The position numbers were made by a program, and so were the translations under genes. Below, piece by piece: positions 8,116 through 16,143 of a stretch of DNA of 64,000 bases. The number at the start of each line of letters is the position of its first letter. Position 1 is the first letter of the stretch. The notes below the pieces were generated by a model. The model was not told where the DNA came from and searched no databases. It saw only the letters and a list, made by a program, of their open reading frames with translations. This DNA comes from an uncultured Bacilli bacterium (GTDB lineage: Bacteria > Bacillota_I > Bacilli_A > RF39 > UBA660). The stretch spans positions 1-64,000 of the forward strand of contig CAKOPW010000008.1 in assembly GCA_934101115.1 (NCBI GenBank). The letters run 5' to 3'.

Positions 8116-10145
8116 TCGCTTTTTTCTTTCCCTTCTTTTTCTATTAAATTATAAACTATTATGTCATTGGAAATCTCTAATATTTTTTCAGTGTATTTCT
8201 TATGCTCCTCAATATAATTAACATCTAGCGTATCAGTTCCAAATACTTTCATTTCATTTTTAGAATTATAATAATATACTTTACTAGTTAAGAAATTTCC
8301 GTTTGGGAACACCACAGTATTTTTATCTTTTATCTCAAAAATATCATGACCTAAAGCATATTTGTTATATATTCCTAACATATTTCCAATTGTTGGAAGG
8401 ACATCTATCATTCCCATTGGATAGCTTACTTTACCTTTTATAGAATTATCTTTTGTCCAAAATATTAATGGTGTATTTTTAAATAATTCATTTTCATAAT
8501 AATCATAATCAACATAAGTTGGATTTGTTTCATCTTTTTGTTCACCAGTATCAAAATCATAATTTATAAAGTTAGCAAATTGTTTTTTTGATAATTGAGC
8601 AGCATGATCCCCATAGAAAACAAATAAAGTTTTATTATATTCATCATGTTTTTTTACGTAATTTATAAATTCTCCTAAACATTTATCAGCATAATGAGCG
8701 GATTTAATGTAATTACCAAAAGTTGTACCTTCTAAATAGTTATAAATTATTTCATTACCATCTTCATCATATTTTCCGGTGTGATATGTTACATCAAAAC
8801 TGTCCTTTAAAGATTCGTCATCAAAAGGTGTATGATTTGATAGAGTTATCATTGTTCCCATCCAATTGTTATAGTTGGAGCTATCACTTACCATATCACT
8901 GATTTGTTTGATTAACGATTCACTTTGAGTGAAGAATGATTTATCGGATAAACCTAATCCAACAGTTTCATCAACATTATAGTATTCTTCAGAATAGAAA
9001 TCATCATAACCTAAGGATACATGCATTTTACTTCTATTCCACATGCTGGCTTTGTTTCCATGCATACTGAATGTGTAATATTTTTTTTCAGATAATAATT
9101 TTTCTAAAGTTACGTAGTTACGGTTGTAATATGATACAAATACTGTTCCACTTTGAACAGGCATTAAACTTGTATTAAAAGTAAACTCGGTATCAGAAGA
9201 AGTTCCTACACTTACTTGAGGATAAAATTTATCAAAATACATCGATTCATTAATAAGTTTGTTTAAATTTGGTGTTACTTCTACTCCATTGATTTTTAAA
9301 TTAATCAAGAAGTTCATAATGCTTTCCATATGCATTACAATTACATTATAATCTTTGTATTTATTGGTATAGGCATTTTTACTTTTTGGTCGAGTGTTGT
9401 CTTTATAATATTCATTAAAGTTTTTAGCTGCTTCTTCATATCCAAATAGACTTGATACTTTACTTTTTACAGTTTGTACTAAATCATTACCTTGATAAAC
9501 AATTATACCAAAACGGGAAACAACATATTCTCGGTTCCATTGTTTTGAGAAACGAGATATATCTTTACCAGATAATGTGGAAATATTTAAAAATAAAAGA
9601 ATACCAGCAACAATTGCAACACCTACAAATAGTTTAGATCCTACTTCTACTTTTTCAACCTCTTCAAAATATTTTTTCTTTTTTAAATATCGATTTATAA
9701 ATACAAATATAATTGGCATTAGAAGATATACAAAGTTAGCTAATTTTAATTTTTCAAATACAGCATCAGTTACTTCAGCAGTTTGACCCATTGAAGCTAA
9801 AAGTGCGAATGATGCAAAGCTATTAAAGAAGGCATAATAAACTGAGTTTACAATATTTAAAATTGTGTAAAAAATCATAAAAGACATGTATAACCTGTAT
9901 TGTTTTTTTGGCTTGATAAAATATGCTAATGAACCAAATAACATAATAACGGTTATATCAAAAAGATTAGCTTTTATATCCCATGGATTTCCTATAGTTA
10001 AAGTACGTAATAAAAAACAGCTTATAAATGAAAGAACTATGTATGATAAAAATAATCTATTATATTTAACATAATTAATGGCATTATCTTTAAACTTTAT
10101 AACCATTTTTTTTAAGTCTTTTTTATTTATTTTTTTCTTAGTCAT
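8112..10145 (-). CDS. Lipoteichoic-acid-synthase-family phosphoglycerol transferase
   Basis: A 677-residue member of the LtaS / alkaline phosphatase superfamily, expected to polymerise glycerol phosphate from phosphatidylglycerol on the outer face of the membrane. About five transmembrane helices occupy residues 25-200, followed by an extracellular sulfatase-like domain. Catalytic elements are visible: VIVMHMESIMNF (metal-binding Glu), VSVGTSSDTEFTFNTSLMP (Thr nucleophile region), SMHGNKASMWNR, and VFYGDHAAQLSK (the Asp-His metal pair). It is first in an operon with the membrane-anchored gene downstream. A TATAAT lies about 30 bp before the start. Confidence 0.9.
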   Translation of the reverse strand: MTKKKINKKDLKKMVIKFKDNAINYVKYNRLFLSYIVLSFISCFLLRTLTIGNPWDIKANLFDITVIMLFGSLAYFIKPKKQYRLYMSFMIFYTILNIVNSVYYAFFNSFASFALLASMGQTAEVTDAVFEKLKLANFVYLLMPIIFVFINRYLKKKKYFEEVEKVEVGSKLFVGVAIVAGILLFLNISTLSGKDISRFSKQWNREYVVSRFGIIVYQGNDLVQTVKSKVSSLFGYEEAAKNFNEYYKDNTRPKSKNAYTNKYKDYNVIVMHMESIMNFLINLKINGVEVTPNLNKLINESMYFDKFYPQVSVGTSSDTEFTFNTSLMPVQSGTVFVSYYNRNYVTLEKLLSEKKYYTFSMHGNKASMWNRSKMHVSLGYDDFYSEEYYNVDETVGLGLSDKSFFTQSESLIKQISDMVSDSSNYNNWMGTMITLSNHTPFDDESLKDSFDVTYHTGKYDEDGNEIIYNYLEGTTFGNYIKSAHYADKCLGEFINYVKKHDEYNKTLFVFYGDHAAQLSKKQFANFINYDFDTGEQKDETNPTYVDYDYYENELFKNTPLIFWTKDNSIKGKVSYPMGMIDVLPTIGNMLGIYNKYALGHDIFEIKDKNTVVFPNGNFLTSKVYYYNSKNEMKVFGTDTLDVNYIEEHKKYTEKILEISNDIIVYNLIEKEGKEKSE

Positions 10146-10208
10146 AAATTTATTACCTTCCTAATATAATAAATTATAGCATATATAAAAAAATTTTGAT
10201 ACAACTAC

Positions 10209-10237
10209 TTGCAATTAAAAAAGAATTTTGATATATT
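10209..10237 (+). promoter_or_regulatory. tRNA-Gly promoter
   Basis: TTGCAA (10209-10214) and TATATT (10232-10237) with a 17-bp spacer end about 12 bp before the mature tRNA 5' end. Confidence 0.6.
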
Positions 10238-10249
10238 ATTAGTGCACTT

Positions 10250-10324
10250 GCAGGTGTGGTTCAACGGCTAGAATGCGACCTTGCCAAGGTTGAGACGGGA
10301 GTTCGATTCTCCTCACTTGCTCCA
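10250..10324 (+). tRNA. tRNA-Gly (anticodon GCC), prophage attachment site
   Basis: A complete cloverleaf. The acceptor GCAGGTG pairs with CACTTGC, the discriminator is T, and CCA is encoded. The anticodon loop TTGCCAA has GCC at 10283-10285; the T-arm loop is TTCGATT. The last 19 bases (10306-10324) are repeated at 47978-47996. The gene stays intact after integration because the phage supplies an identical 3' end. Confidence 0.95.
10306..10324 (+). repeat. attL core (19-bp direct repeat)
   Basis: ATTCTCCTCACTTGCTCCA, identical to 47978-47996. It is the 3' end of tRNA-Gly. Confidence 0.95.
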
Positions 10325-10337
10325 AATGTTTTAACGA

Positions 10338-10366
10338 AAGTCCTTAAATAAGGGCTTTTTTCTTGC
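10338..10366 (+). terminator. Phage-borne terminator for the tRNA-Gly transcript
   Basis: AAGTCCTT/AAGGGCTT stem with one G-U pair, then TTTTTT. The host's own terminator now lies on the far side of the prophage at 48041. Confidence 0.65.
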
Positions 10367-10374
10367 TTTATTTT

Positions 10375-10438
10375 ACGAAATACTACCATTTATTACTCTC
10401 ATTTCGCATACTTCGTAGTATTTTGGTAGTACTTTTTT
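10375..10438. repeat. Probable integrase arm sites, left end
   Basis: ACGAAATACTACCA (10375-10388) and CGTAGTATTTTGGTAGTA (10414-10431) are inverted relatives of each other. The second matches 47912-47930 near attR except for one extra T. This is typical of arm-type binding sites for a tyrosine recombinase, but that role is inferred. Confidence 0.55.
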
Positions 10439-10450
10439 GCTAACATTTTT

Positions 10451-10915
10451 ATGAATAATAATTGTATAAATTTAAAACAAAAACTTGATAGAAGTTTGTA
10501 TTGTAAAATTAATAAATGTTCAATAACATTAAAAGACTGCAATAATTGTAAATTTAAAGAATATAAAGAAATAAAAAGAAAAGAAATTAAAGGAAAAAAG
10601 CATAAATTAACAAAAGCAACTGAAATACCTAAAAGTGTTAAATTAGCTGTTTGGGAAAGAGATAATCATAAATGTATATTTTGTCACAAATATGTCCCAT
10701 GGAATTTAGCAAATTCTCATTTTATTAAAAGGTCCCATAATGGATTAGGTATTGAGCAAAATATTTTTACTGCTTGCATTAAATGTCATCAAAAATTTGA
10801 TGATTCTATCGAAAGAGAAAATATGAAGATTATAGCGTATAATCATTTGTGTGAATTTTACAAAGATTTAGATGAAAAGGATTTAGTTTATAAAAAATAT
10901 GACATAAAAAAATAG
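10451..10915 (+). CDS. HNH endonuclease-like protein
   Basis: 154 residues. The N-terminus has a Cys cluster (CSITLKDCNNCKFKEYKE), then a basic stretch, then an HNH domain from about residue 60. It reads KLAVWERDNHKCIFCHKYVP, then ANSHFIKRSHNGLG, IFTACIKCHQKFDDS, with two CxxC pairs for structural zinc and the His/Asn/His core. It is the only plus-strand gene at the lysis end of the prophage, next to attL, and has no clear Shine-Dalgarno. This position suggests a cargo or moron gene rather than a packaging HNH, which normally sits beside terL. Confidence 0.8.
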   Translation: MNNNCINLKQKLDRSLYCKINKCSITLKDCNNCKFKEYKEIKRKEIKGKKHKLTKATEIPKSVKLAVWERDNHKCIFCHKYVPWNLANSHFIKRSHNGLGIEQNIFTACIKCHQKFDDSIERENMKIIAYNHLCEFYKDLDEKDLVYKKYDIKK

Positions 10916-10938
10916 CACCCATTAGGGTGCTTTTACTT
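10914..10938. terminator. Bidirectional terminator between HNH and endolysin genes
   Basis: AGCACCC/GGGTGCT stem with an ATTA loop, T-rich on the plus side (TTTTACTTTTTT). On the minus strand it is followed by ATTTTTTTATG. Confidence 0.8.
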
Positions 10939-10940
10939 TT

Positions 10941-11669
10941 TTATTTCTTAAATTCTTTTGCTTTAGTTAACGAGCTCTTACCAAAAAGTCCATCTGCTTT
11001 TATTCCCACACTTTTTTGGAATTGCTTTACTGCTTCTTGAGACTTTGCTCCTAAAATACCATCACATGATAATTTCAAATCTAATGCCCAATTAAGAAAT
11101 GCTTGTAATTTTTTAACTTCAGTTCCTTTGTCACCCTTTTTGAAGTATCCTCTGCTAGGTAATTTAGGAAATTCTTTAGAATATCCACTTTTTTCTTCTG
11201 GTCTAGTTTCTTCATCAAAATTATTAGGACTATATATAAATCCTAGTAATTCATAATCACTATAACAATAGTTGTTAGATTTCTTTACTGTTCTCGTTTT
11301 AAACAAATATGAATTATAACCAGACATAGAAAGTAATAGATCACCATTTGCTTTTATCTCTTCGACTATTGCAACATGTCCGCCATTCTTGTTTTTATGT
11401 TTATAAACTATAACAGCTCCTAATTTTGGTGTTTGACCTTTTTCATATTTTCTAGTTTTATCGTACCAGTTTTCTGCGTTGCATGTTGGCAAAGAACATG
11501 CTGTTATGTTATTTATTTCCATAAAACGACTATATGCATAGTGTGTGCAATTACCTTTTAAAAGATTATGTCTTTTAAACATACTATATTTCCCTTTGTA
11601 AAAAGGAGAAAAGGTAGAATAAAACTTATTTGATTCTGCTGGAGCAGTTAATCTTTTTACAAATTTCAT
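10941..11669 (-). CDS. Endolysin: CHAP amidase/endopeptidase with peptidoglycan-binding domain
   Basis: A cell-wall hydrolase that lyses the host at the end of the lytic cycle. The CHAP domain (about residues 30-145) shows the catalytic Cys in LLKGNCTHYAYSRFMEI and the catalytic His in GGHVAIVEEI. The C-terminal PG_binding_1 domain (about 165-240) includes GDKGTEVKKLQAFLNWAL, CDGILGAKSQEAVKQFQK and GIKADGLFGKSSL. No signal peptide is present, so export depends on the adjacent holins. Its ATG overlaps the stop of the upstream holin-like gene by 1 nt. Confidence 0.92.
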   Translation of the reverse strand: MKFVKRLTAPAESNKFYSTFSPFYKGKYSMFKRHNLLKGNCTHYAYSRFMEINNITACSLPTCNAENWYDKTRKYEKGQTPKLGAVIVYKHKNKNGGHVAIVEEIKANGDLLLSMSGYNSYLFKTRTVKKSNNYCYSDYELLGFIYSPNNFDEETRPEEKSGYSKEFPKLPSRGYFKKGDKGTEVKKLQAFLNWALDLKLSCDGILGAKSQEAVKQFQKSVGIKADGLFGKSSLTKAKEFKK

Positions 11670-11965
11670 TATTTTCCACCTCGATTAAGTTTACCATCAT
11701 CCAAGAAATCTTTAATTACATCAAACATTTTTTGTAATAACCACCTTAATGCATTTTCATTTATAAATATAGATACAGGATATGGAAGAACATTAAATAA
11801 ATGTTCTACTACATAATCCATTTTTTGACCCTTTTCAGCCTCATTTTCAGCTTTAATGAACAATTGGTATACTTTACTTCTAAACTTACTACATAGCTTT
11901 AAAGCTACTATTAAAATAGCAATTATTAATAATGCTACTATTGTTAAAATTATTTCTTCTTTCAT
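11669..11965 (-). CDS. Holin, LL-H-type (one N-terminal membrane helix)
   Basis: 98 residues. A single strong transmembrane helix (about 6-26, LTIVALLIIAILIVALKLC) is followed by an amphipathic domain containing LFIKAENEAEKGQKMDYVVE, the pattern of the phage LL-H holin family. It would form the membrane lesion that releases the endolysin encoded directly downstream. Confidence 0.75.
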   Translation of the reverse strand: MKEEIILTIVALLIIAILIVALKLCSKFRSKVYQLFIKAENEAEKGQKMDYVVEHLFNVLPYPVSIFINENALRWLLQKMFDVIKDFLDDGKLNRGGK

Positions 11966-11970
11966 TTATA

Positions 11971-12303
11971 TCACTTTCCTTCTTTTAAGTTTTCTTTTAT
12001 ATATTCGACATTATCACTGATTTTCTTTGCTCGCTCATCATGTTTAATAATGTACTCTTTTAGAACTTCAGTTGTATTGTTTATAGCATCTATTGACTTT
12101 GCTATATTTTCATTGGATTTATCCATACGAATCAACATAGCTTGATTTTCTTTATCTCTTTTTTCGTTTTCTGCAATTCTTTTTTCATTTTCTTCTGTCT
12201 TTTTAGACTTTTCGTTTAAATAATTCCAAACAAAAAGAGCAGCCAACAAAGCTGTTCCTCCGAGAGAGCCTATCGAACTTAACAGATCTAACATTTCTTT
12301 CAT
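11971..12303 (-). CDS. Second holin-like protein (BhlA/UviB-like)
   Basis: 110 residues. A short hydrophobic segment (about 10-29, SSIGSLGGTALLAALFVWNYL) is followed by a long charged coiled coil (KKTEENEKRIAENEKRDKENQ). This resembles the BhlA/UviB group of small bacteriocin- or phage-associated holins. It is first in the lysis cassette; two holin-like genes in tandem is common, one possibly acting as an antiholin. Confidence 0.65.
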   Translation of the reverse strand: MKEMLDLLSSIGSLGGTALLAALFVWNYLNEKSKKTEENEKRIAENEKRDKENQAMLIRMDKSNENIAKSIDAINNTTEVLKEYIIKHDERAKKISDNVEYIKENLKEGK

Positions 12304-12324
12304 AATCTTCCTTCACCTACCTTT

Positions 12325-12798
12325 CTAAATATTCTCTAATTCTTCTTCTAAACTTCTTATTTTTATTCTAATATTTTCTCGTTCAGTTTTTATTGTAGAA
12401 TATTCTTCTTCAGTATAGTAACCTTCAGCATATTTAATTGCTTTATAGTCTGTAGAAGAAAGATCATTTTTTAATTTATTTATTTGAGAATTTATATCAC
12501 TAATTTCTTGTTTTCTTTTGTTTTCTTTTAATTCTTCAGTTGTATACTTTTTGAAGATATAAATCTTTTCTTCTTCATCATGCTTTTCAACTGGCATTAC
12601 TGCTTGAACATCAATGACATATTTCACATCTTTTCCACCATTTGGATATTCTTTTATTGTTTCATAATGTCCTTGTTCTTTTTCCTCTTTTACTTCAGCT
12701 ATATGATTAATTATGATATCTTCTTTTAAATAACCTTCTTCATAATTTAAATCTTCTTCAGTTAATATTTTTGTTTTTTCTTCATTATATATTTTCAT
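12325..12798 (-). CDS. Tail-fibre-associated coiled-coil protein, function unknown
   Basis: 157 residues, acidic and soluble. A beta-rich first half (about 1-85) is followed by a C-terminal coiled coil (from EELKENKRKQEISDINSQINK to the end). It lies between the tail-tip paralogues and the holins, where many phages of Gram-positives place a tail-fibre assembly or appendage protein. I cannot name the family; the assignment rests on position and shape. Confidence 0.6.
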   Translation of the reverse strand: MKIYNEEKTKILTEEDLNYEEGYLKEDIIINHIAEVKEEKEQGHYETIKEYPNGGKDVKYVIDVQAVMPVEKHDEEEKIYIFKKYTTEELKENKRKQEISDINSQINKLKNDLSSTDYKAIKYAEGYYTEEEYSTIKTERENIRIKIRSLEEELENI

Positions 12799-12816
12799 AT
12801 ATACCTCTTTCTAATT

Positions 12817-13221
12817 TTAGGCAATTCGATGCCATATGTATACTGCTAGGTATGGTGGCATATTATTGTGTGGCTGATTTCCTCCAGTTGGCATAGTCAC
12901 ACATAAAGAATTTCCTTCACCACTTCCCTCCACCTGTCCAATTCTGTAAGGATAACCATTTCCTCCATTGTTGTAAGTACTGTGGACATGCTCAGCTAAT
13001 TCATCAACTGTTAAAGTATGATTTATTTCTCCACCTATTGTACCTAATGCAAAGATATCCCCACATCCTAAAAGAAACTTGTCTTTTATTAACTCCCAAG
13101 TTCCACCATATAAACTGGCTGGACTTGTATCACTATCAGTAATATAAAAAAATCCTATTGGATAATAGGGATATGGGTAGTATACATTTCCATCTCGTTT
13201 AAATCTTATACTTTTATTCAT
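12817..13221 (-). CDS. Tail-tip/baseplate collar-like protein, paralogue 3
   Basis: 134 residues, the last of three tandem homologues. Shared landmarks: an N-terminal YYPYPYYPIGFFYITDSDTS, then PASLYGGTWELIKDKFLLG, and a C-terminal NNMPPYLAVYIWHRIA. The GTWE-x-DKFLLGAG...NMPPYLAVYxWxR pattern is that of phage tail-collar or fibre-tip C-terminal domains, which tend to contact the host surface. The middle (residues about 75-120, rich in Gly and His) is the part that differs from its paralogues. Confidence 0.8.
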   Translation of the reverse strand: MNKSIRFKRDGNVYYPYPYYPIGFFYITDSDTSPASLYGGTWELIKDKFLLGCGDIFALGTIGGEINHTLTVDELAEHVHSTYNNGGNGYPYRIGQVEGSGEGNSLCVTMPTGGNQPHNNMPPYLAVYIWHRIA

Positions 13222-13230
13222 TAAAATAAC

Positions 13231-13644
13231 TTATTCAGATATTTTTCTCCACAAGTAGACCGCTAAATATGGTGGCATGTTTGATATTGGTTCATCTGAA
13301 TCATATCCAAAATCTTGAAGGCACGAATTATAAAATCCTTCTCCTACATTTCCACCAGTCCATACTGAGTAACTTAATAAGCCTCCTTTGTAAGCATTTG
13401 ATACCGTAGTTCTTCCTGGTAAGTTTTCTTGCTTTATTACATGACTAGAACTACCTCCTGAAACACCTTTTTCATATATATTACCCGCTCCGATTAAAAA
13501 CTTGTCTTTTATTAATTCCCATGTGCCTCCATATATGCTCGCTGGACTTATATCTCCAATTGTGATAAAAATAAAACCTATTGGAAAATAACAATTAGGA
13601 TAATATTTATCAGTTCCACTTTTAAATTGAAATATTTTCTTCAT
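13231..13644 (-). CDS. Tail-tip/baseplate collar-like protein, paralogue 2
   Basis: 137 residues from the ATG at 13644, which aligns with the starts of its paralogues. A TTG at 13677 would extend it but has no better ribosome binding site, and the gene probably relies on coupling to the upstream gene. Landmarks: YYPNCYFPIGFIFITIGDIS, PASIYGGTWELIKDKFLIG and ISNMPPYLAVYLWRKISE. A 63-bp block (13487-13549) is identical in DNA to paralogue 1 (13927-13989), showing recent duplication or gene conversion. Confidence 0.78.
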   Translation of the reverse strand: MKKIFQFKSGTDKYYPNCYFPIGFIFITIGDISPASIYGGTWELIKDKFLIGAGNIYEKGVSGGSSSHVIKQENLPGRTTVSNAYKGGLLSYSVWTGGNVGEGFYNSCLQDFGYDSDEPISNMPPYLAVYLWRKISE

Positions 13645-13658
13645 TTTTGTTTTTTTGT

Positions 13659-14087
13659 TTAAGCAATTCTTCTCCAAATATAAACTGCTAGGTATGGTGG
13701 CATATTGTTATGAGCTTGCGAACCACCAACAGCACTTGTTGATAAATATTTTTGTTTTTCAATAATCCCATTTGTTGCTATTTCTGTTCTTATATCTCCA
13801 TATCCTAATCCACCAACGCTGGTATACATTGTACTTGGCGTTGGATGATCATGGATAGGCATTTCTGATTCACTTAAAATGTGAGCTTCTTCTCCACCAG
13901 TTATACCTAATGCATATTTATTTCCAGCTCCGATTAAAAACTTGTCTTTTATTAATTCCCATGTGCCTCCATATATGCTCGCTGGACTTGTTTCATCCAT
14001 AGTCAAATATATAAATCCTACTGGGTAATATGGGTATGGATAAAATCTGTCATTTTGTCTTTTTAAATATCCACCCAAATTAGGCAT
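13659..14087 (-). CDS. Tail-tip/baseplate collar-like protein, paralogue 1
   Basis: 142 residues from the ATG at 14087, which has AGGTGA five bases upstream; a GTG nine bases earlier overlaps that Shine-Dalgarno. Landmarks: FYPYPYYPVGFIYLTMDETS, PASIYGGTWELIKDKFLIG and HNNMPPYLAVYIWRRIA, with HDHPTPSTMY in the variable middle as in collar domains. It is the first of the tandem trio and lies directly downstream of the microsatellite-bearing small gene. Confidence 0.8.
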   Translation of the reverse strand: MPNLGGYLKRQNDRFYPYPYYPVGFIYLTMDETSPASIYGGTWELIKDKFLIGAGNKYALGITGGEEAHILSESEMPIHDHPTPSTMYTSVGGLGYGDIRTEIATNGIIEKQKYLSTSAVGGSQAHNNMPPYLAVYIWRRIA

Positions 14088-14105
14088 ATATATCACCTAT
14101 GTTAC

Positions 14106-14330
14106 TTAAACTACTTCCTCCAATCTTTTTGAAGGAATAAAAAAGGAAGAAACTAAATAAGTTCCCTCCTCTCTTGAAATATATTTTTGGCGTAAGCCAT
14201 GTATGTATGTATGTATGTATGTATGTATGTATGTATGTATGTATGTATGTATGTATGTATGTATGTATGTATGTATAAGCATACGATTTATATTTATTTT
14301 TTGCAATATCTTTTTAATACTTTTTTTCAT
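14106..14330 (-). CDS. Small ORF built around a tetranucleotide repeat
   Basis: 75 codons starting at an ATG with AAAGGT six bases upstream, 15 nt after the stop of the large tail gene, so translation is plausible. The start is MKKSIKKILQKININRM. The centre is an IHTY-type repeat encoded by about 19 copies of a 4-bp unit, and the end is a short unique tail. A gain or loss of one unit shifts the frame. It may be a regulatory leader for the tail-tip genes, a contingency locus or simply non-functional; I cannot decide. Confidence 0.4.
   Translation of the reverse strand: MKKSIKKILQKININRMLIHTYIHTYIHTYIHTYIHTYIHTYIHGLRQKYISREEGTYLVSSFFIPSKRLEEVV
14199..14276. repeat. (ATGT)19.5 microsatellite
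   Basis: 78 bp of uninterrupted ATGT units on the plus strand (ACAT on the coding minus strand). Because the unit is 4 bp, slippage changes reading frame and operon spacing upstream of three tail-tip genes. Confidence 0.97.
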
Positions 14331-14345
14331 TTTTTACCTTTCTTT

Positions 14346-16133
14346 CTATTCAAAAGATTCTATTACTTCGTATTCTAGAATTGGAACGCCATCAATTTGA
14401 ATTGCTCCACCAGTTTCATTATTATATTTTCCACCAAACGAAACACCATTTTCAGCATAAGCGACTAATGGTTTACCACTTGCTAAAGTTAATGAAAATA
14501 CAACTGTTGATAGCTCATCTTTAACTATAACTTGAATAAGATATGTTTTACTAATATCAAAGCCAATATCAGTATCTCCCTTTATATTAGCATCTATTGT
14601 AAATTTATTATTATCTAAAACTACATTTAGCGGTGTTGTACCTTGCGTAAAATCCGAATCTGAAGTGCTTTTATATTGATAACTAACACTCTTTATTGTA
14701 TTATTTACTTCGCCAAATGAGTTATTCCAAATTTTTCCTTCGCAATGAATTTTTGTTGATTCTGATACTCCGGTTTCTTTATTATTTTTATCTACTCTTT
14801 TTGCAGTTCCACTTAATTTTACTAAATCTTCATATTCATAAAGATTTTCTATTACTTTGTCTACTGCTTTTGAAAATGATCGTTTATCTACTGCAAATAC
14901 AGTTAATACGTTATTAAGATTACCTTTTGAACAATCTTTAATCATAAATACATCTTCAGTATCCGAATAATCCACTTTGCTTACTCCGGCAGAAGCTGAT
15001 GCATAATAACGCATTGATGACCCTTTTTGAGCTATTGCTTTAAGTGAATTTGGAATACTGATTTTTAATGTAGAATATCCTTTGATTAAAGCTTGATTAT
15101 TTCCTGTCAAAGCTAAAGTTTTTTCGTTTATATCTTCATAATTAAATGATGAAAAGCTTGGACTACATAGTTCTGCAGAAAGTGAATATTTAGTTTCTAT
15201 AGTTTGCACAATATGATTATCATATTCACAATATAAAACTGCATTTGATTCTGAAGATTCAGGAATACTTTTATATAAAACATCATTATCAAGTTCAGGA
15301 GTAAATAAAATATTTTCTCCAGATCCACTTTGATAATTTAACTTACTAAATAGGTCTTGCCCATTTATGTTTTTTTGTTTTAAATGAATATTTATTGCTC
15401 TATTTAATGGATTATATATATAACTTTGCAATGCTTCTTTTTCAACTATAAATGATGGAGTAGCTTGCTTAATATAAGGATATTGATATGTTCTTACAGC
15501 AACTACATTTGAATATCCTCTATAAACTCCATTTGATGCATTTGCTCGAACATAATATTGAGTGTTTGCTGTTAAACCTGTAAAAGTTCCACTTTGTCCA
15601 ATAGTTTCTATTTTGTTAGTACATTCTGCATCAGTAAATATATCTGTGTAATAATCTACTATAGGCGCTCCACCATCTAAATAAACACTAAAAAAGCTAT
15701 AAATGGAAGTTTCAGTAATATCACTTAAAGATGGATTATTCAATATTGGTGCTATTGTAGCTTCACCAGCATCAATAACTCCTACAAATTCAGCATTACC
15801 AAAGGCCGTATCAGATGATGGCATTTTAATAAGTATTTGTTGATTTCCTTCACATGACCAGCTCAACTCGTTTATTCCAAACGATGTATATACTGAATTT
15901 TTTGTAAAATCTACATAATGACTTAAACTAGCTGTTTGTTTTGAACCATTTATTGTAATATCAATTGTTTTTTTGCTTGCAGAATAAGATCTTGTTGAAT
16001 CAATTCTTGTTCCTTCAACAGCAGTTATTTTTATATTTCCGTTTCCTGCCTCATAAGTAACTCTTAAACGAGCTTTATTTTTAAATGTTGAAGAATTAGG
16101 AGCAGAACTACATGTTAATATTATTTGTGCCAT
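14346..16133 (-). CDS. Siphovirus structural protein (DUF859-like) with fibronectin-type segment
   Basis: 595 residues. The N-terminus (MAQIILTCSSAPNSSTFK... with DITINGSKQTASLSHYVDF) resembles the DUF859 family of siphovirus tail proteins. A fibronectin-III-like repeat spans about 130-215 (NPSLSDITETSIYSFFSV, TFTGLTANTQYYVRANASNG). The C-terminus ends KPLVAYAENGVSFGGKYNNE, a typical fibre end. It probably forms a distal tail or fibre element. It lies between the tail-associated protein and the tail-tip trio. Confidence 0.75.
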   Translation of the reverse strand: MAQIILTCSSAPNSSTFKNKARLRVTYEAGNGNIKITAVEGTRIDSTRSYSASKKTIDITINGSKQTASLSHYVDFTKNSVYTSFGINELSWSCEGNQQILIKMPSSDTAFGNAEFVGVIDAGEATIAPILNNPSLSDITETSIYSFFSVYLDGGAPIVDYYTDIFTDAECTNKIETIGQSGTFTGLTANTQYYVRANASNGVYRGYSNVVAVRTYQYPYIKQATPSFIVEKEALQSYIYNPLNRAINIHLKQKNINGQDLFSKLNYQSGSGENILFTPELDNDVLYKSIPESSESNAVLYCEYDNHIVQTIETKYSLSAELCSPSFSSFNYEDINEKTLALTGNNQALIKGYSTLKISIPNSLKAIAQKGSSMRYYASASAGVSKVDYSDTEDVFMIKDCSKGNLNNVLTVFAVDKRSFSKAVDKVIENLYEYEDLVKLSGTAKRVDKNNKETGVSESTKIHCEGKIWNNSFGEVNNTIKSVSYQYKSTSDSDFTQGTTPLNVVLDNNKFTIDANIKGDTDIGFDISKTYLIQVIVKDELSTVVFSLTLASGKPLVAYAENGVSFGGKYNNETGGAIQIDGVPILEYEVIESFE

Positions 16134-16143
16134 ATTATTCCTC

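Noticed and set aside
14199..14276. Assembly artefact for the ATGT tract
   Set aside because: Cannot be excluded without reads, but the tract is perfect, lies inside a framed ORF with a ribosome binding site, and both flanks join a continuous tail operon. Kept as a real repeat.
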